From: Acidobacteriota bacterium
GTDB taxonomy: Bacteria; Acidobacteriota; Holophagae; Acanthopleuribacterales; Acanthopleuribacteraceae
Reading direction: 5' to 3'
DNA length: 64,000 nucleotides
Assembly (NCBI GenBank): GCA_030066195.1
Contig: JASJCB010000009.1
Coordinates: 1-64,000, forward strand
A program made the translations under genes and the position numbers. Under the pieces are notes generated by a model, which was not told where the DNA came from, made no database searches, and saw nothing but the letters and a program-made list of their open reading frames with translations. Shown one piece after another: positions 63,219 to 64,000 of the stretch. Position 1 is the first letter of the stretch; every line of letters begins with the position of its first letter.

Positions 63219-64000
63219 TTATTTTTTGATCGCCTTCTTGACGCGCTTGATAATCGATTTGTGCATGACCTCTTCACCGCGGATGCGCAGATCCTCCTGC
63301 CCGTATTTGTTCAGCAACAGCAGTGTGGGCACCTCGGTCAACTGGTAGCGTTTGTTGAAGTGGCGCATGTTGGGGTCGTGGAACATGGGCCAACCCTCAC
63401 CGGAGTCGGGGCGCTGCCCGCCCACATAGACACTGATCAGATTCAATTTGTCCAACCCGTTCAATTTCTTCAGGTTCTTGAGGGTTTTCTGCCGATCCGC
63501 GTCGTCGCTTGCCCAGAACTCGATCAAGAGGTACTTGCTCTGATAATCCGCCATGTCCAGACGTTTGCCGTCAGTGCCGCGAACCGAGGTCGTGGTGGGG
63601 CCCAACCCTTCCAAACGTGTCCGAGCTTTTTGCGCAAAAGGACCGTTGGCGTCATTGGAGATGTAAGCGTTCAGCAGGGTACGCGCTTCATCCAGGTCAT
63701 CGCGGTCATCGGCCAGGCTGCCCAGGTGATAGTTGGCCTCGTTATACACAACCGGGTCGGCTTTTGCGGCGCGATAGAGGTGCGGCGTCGCACTTTCGTC
63801 GTCACCGGCGGTCAATAGTGCTTTGCCCAACTGAAAATACAAACCGTTCAGACGAGGGTCGGGACCGGCCTTGGCCAGAACCTCGATCGTGGACCTGGCT
63901 TTTTCCAACTCGCCGGTCTCCAGATAGATTTCGGCCAGTGGAAAACGGCAAGGAGCACAACCGCCTTTTTCCAGTTTTTCCGCTTGAGAAAGAGCCTTGC
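63219..64000 (-). CDS. TPR/thioredoxin-fold protein (N-terminus cut by window edge)
   Basis: The frame is open from the right edge to a stop at 63219, so the start is outside the window; about 260 residues are visible. The visible N-part has TPR-like helices (LAEIYLETGELEKARSTIEV, GLYFQLGKALLTAGDDESAT) and a CAPC pair. The C-part is a thioredoxin/TlpA-like fold: YQSKYLLIEFWASDDADRQK, LNLISVYVGG and the cis-Pro strand TEVPTLLLLNKYGQE. The usual CxxC at the start of the first helix is replaced by SDDAD, so redox activity there is unlikely. It converges on the aldolase gene. Confidence 0.8.
   Translation of the reverse strand, partial: KALSQAEKLEKGGCAPCRFPLAEIYLETGELEKARSTIEVLAKAGPDPRLNGLYFQLGKALLTAGDDESATPHLYRAAKADPVVYNEANYHLGSLADDRDDLDEARTLLNAYISNDANGPFAQKARTRLEGLGPTTTSVRGTDGKRLDMADYQSKYLLIEFWASDDADRQKTLKNLKKLNGLDKLNLISVYVGGQRPDSGEGWPMFHDPNMRHFNKRYQLTEVPTLLLLNKYGQEDLRIRGEEVMHKSIIKRVKKAIKK

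Overview
The window looks like the chromosome of a Gram-negative bacterium, most likely an Acidobacteriota member (Holophagae-like). Evidence: a large secreted protein with the acidobacterial type of VWFA-related domain, several very long secreted BNR/VPS10-type beta-propeller proteins, a BlaI/M56 pair with a fused TonB-type C-terminus, FHA/sigma-54 regulators, many lipoprotein signals and outer-membrane barrels, and GC-rich coding sequence with good GGAGG ribosome binding sites. Species cannot be fixed from sequence alone.

Layout. (1) 1-18.5 kb: mainly secreted and envelope proteins. These are a BNR-repeat protein cut by the left edge, a VWFA-related protein, an NHL-type propeller, an operon blaI / M56-TonB / ankyrin lipoprotein, a DUF4126-like zinc-ribbon membrane protein coupled to 5-formyl-THF cyclo-ligase, an ABC-type solute-binding protein, a 1186-residue BNR protein and an M36-type metalloprotease. 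The last two share a repeated C-terminal module. (2) 18.6-34.8 kb: a compact accessory block made almost only of envelope proteins plus one MalT-like LuxR regulator: BNR lipoprotein, regulator, patatin lipoprotein, and a nine-gene operon (small protein, DUF4136 lipoprotein, OprB-like porin, two further barrels, a lipoprotein, a DUF481 barrel, a secreted protein, a glycine-zipper protein). Three transcription units of this block carry the same 30-bp promoter element, two GTACC half sites plus an inverted GGTAC on a strict 12-bp spacing, each placed 22 bp upstream of a -10-like hexamer. This is the strongest unexplained signal in the window and defines a candidate local regulon. A decayed excisionase-type HTH fragment lies just beyond its right end (35.1 kb). 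(3) 35.5-52.6 kb: mixed chromosomal genes: quinone oxidoreductase, a 900-residue kinase with two receiver domains and two kinase cores, rhodanese, amidohydrolase, a small cysteine-containing secreted protein, a propeller lipoprotein, a LolA-like protein with RGG inserts, upp, a TPR membrane protein, a hairpin-rich repeat region, an FHA/sigma-54 activator, DUF368, a PQQ-type propeller and a VapBC pair. (4) 52.7-64 kb: metabolism: recQ, a glutathione-dependent formaldehyde oxidation pair, an MsrB lipoprotein, a 2-hydroxyacid dehydrogenase, and a complete Entner-Doudoroff operon zwf-pgl-edd-eda, ending in a thioredoxin-fold/TPR protein cut by the right edge.

No rRNA, tRNA, CRISPR array or intact insertion sequence was seen. 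Starts were chosen mainly by Shine-Dalgarno spacing and signal peptides. Family names rest on motifs read by eye, not on database searches.
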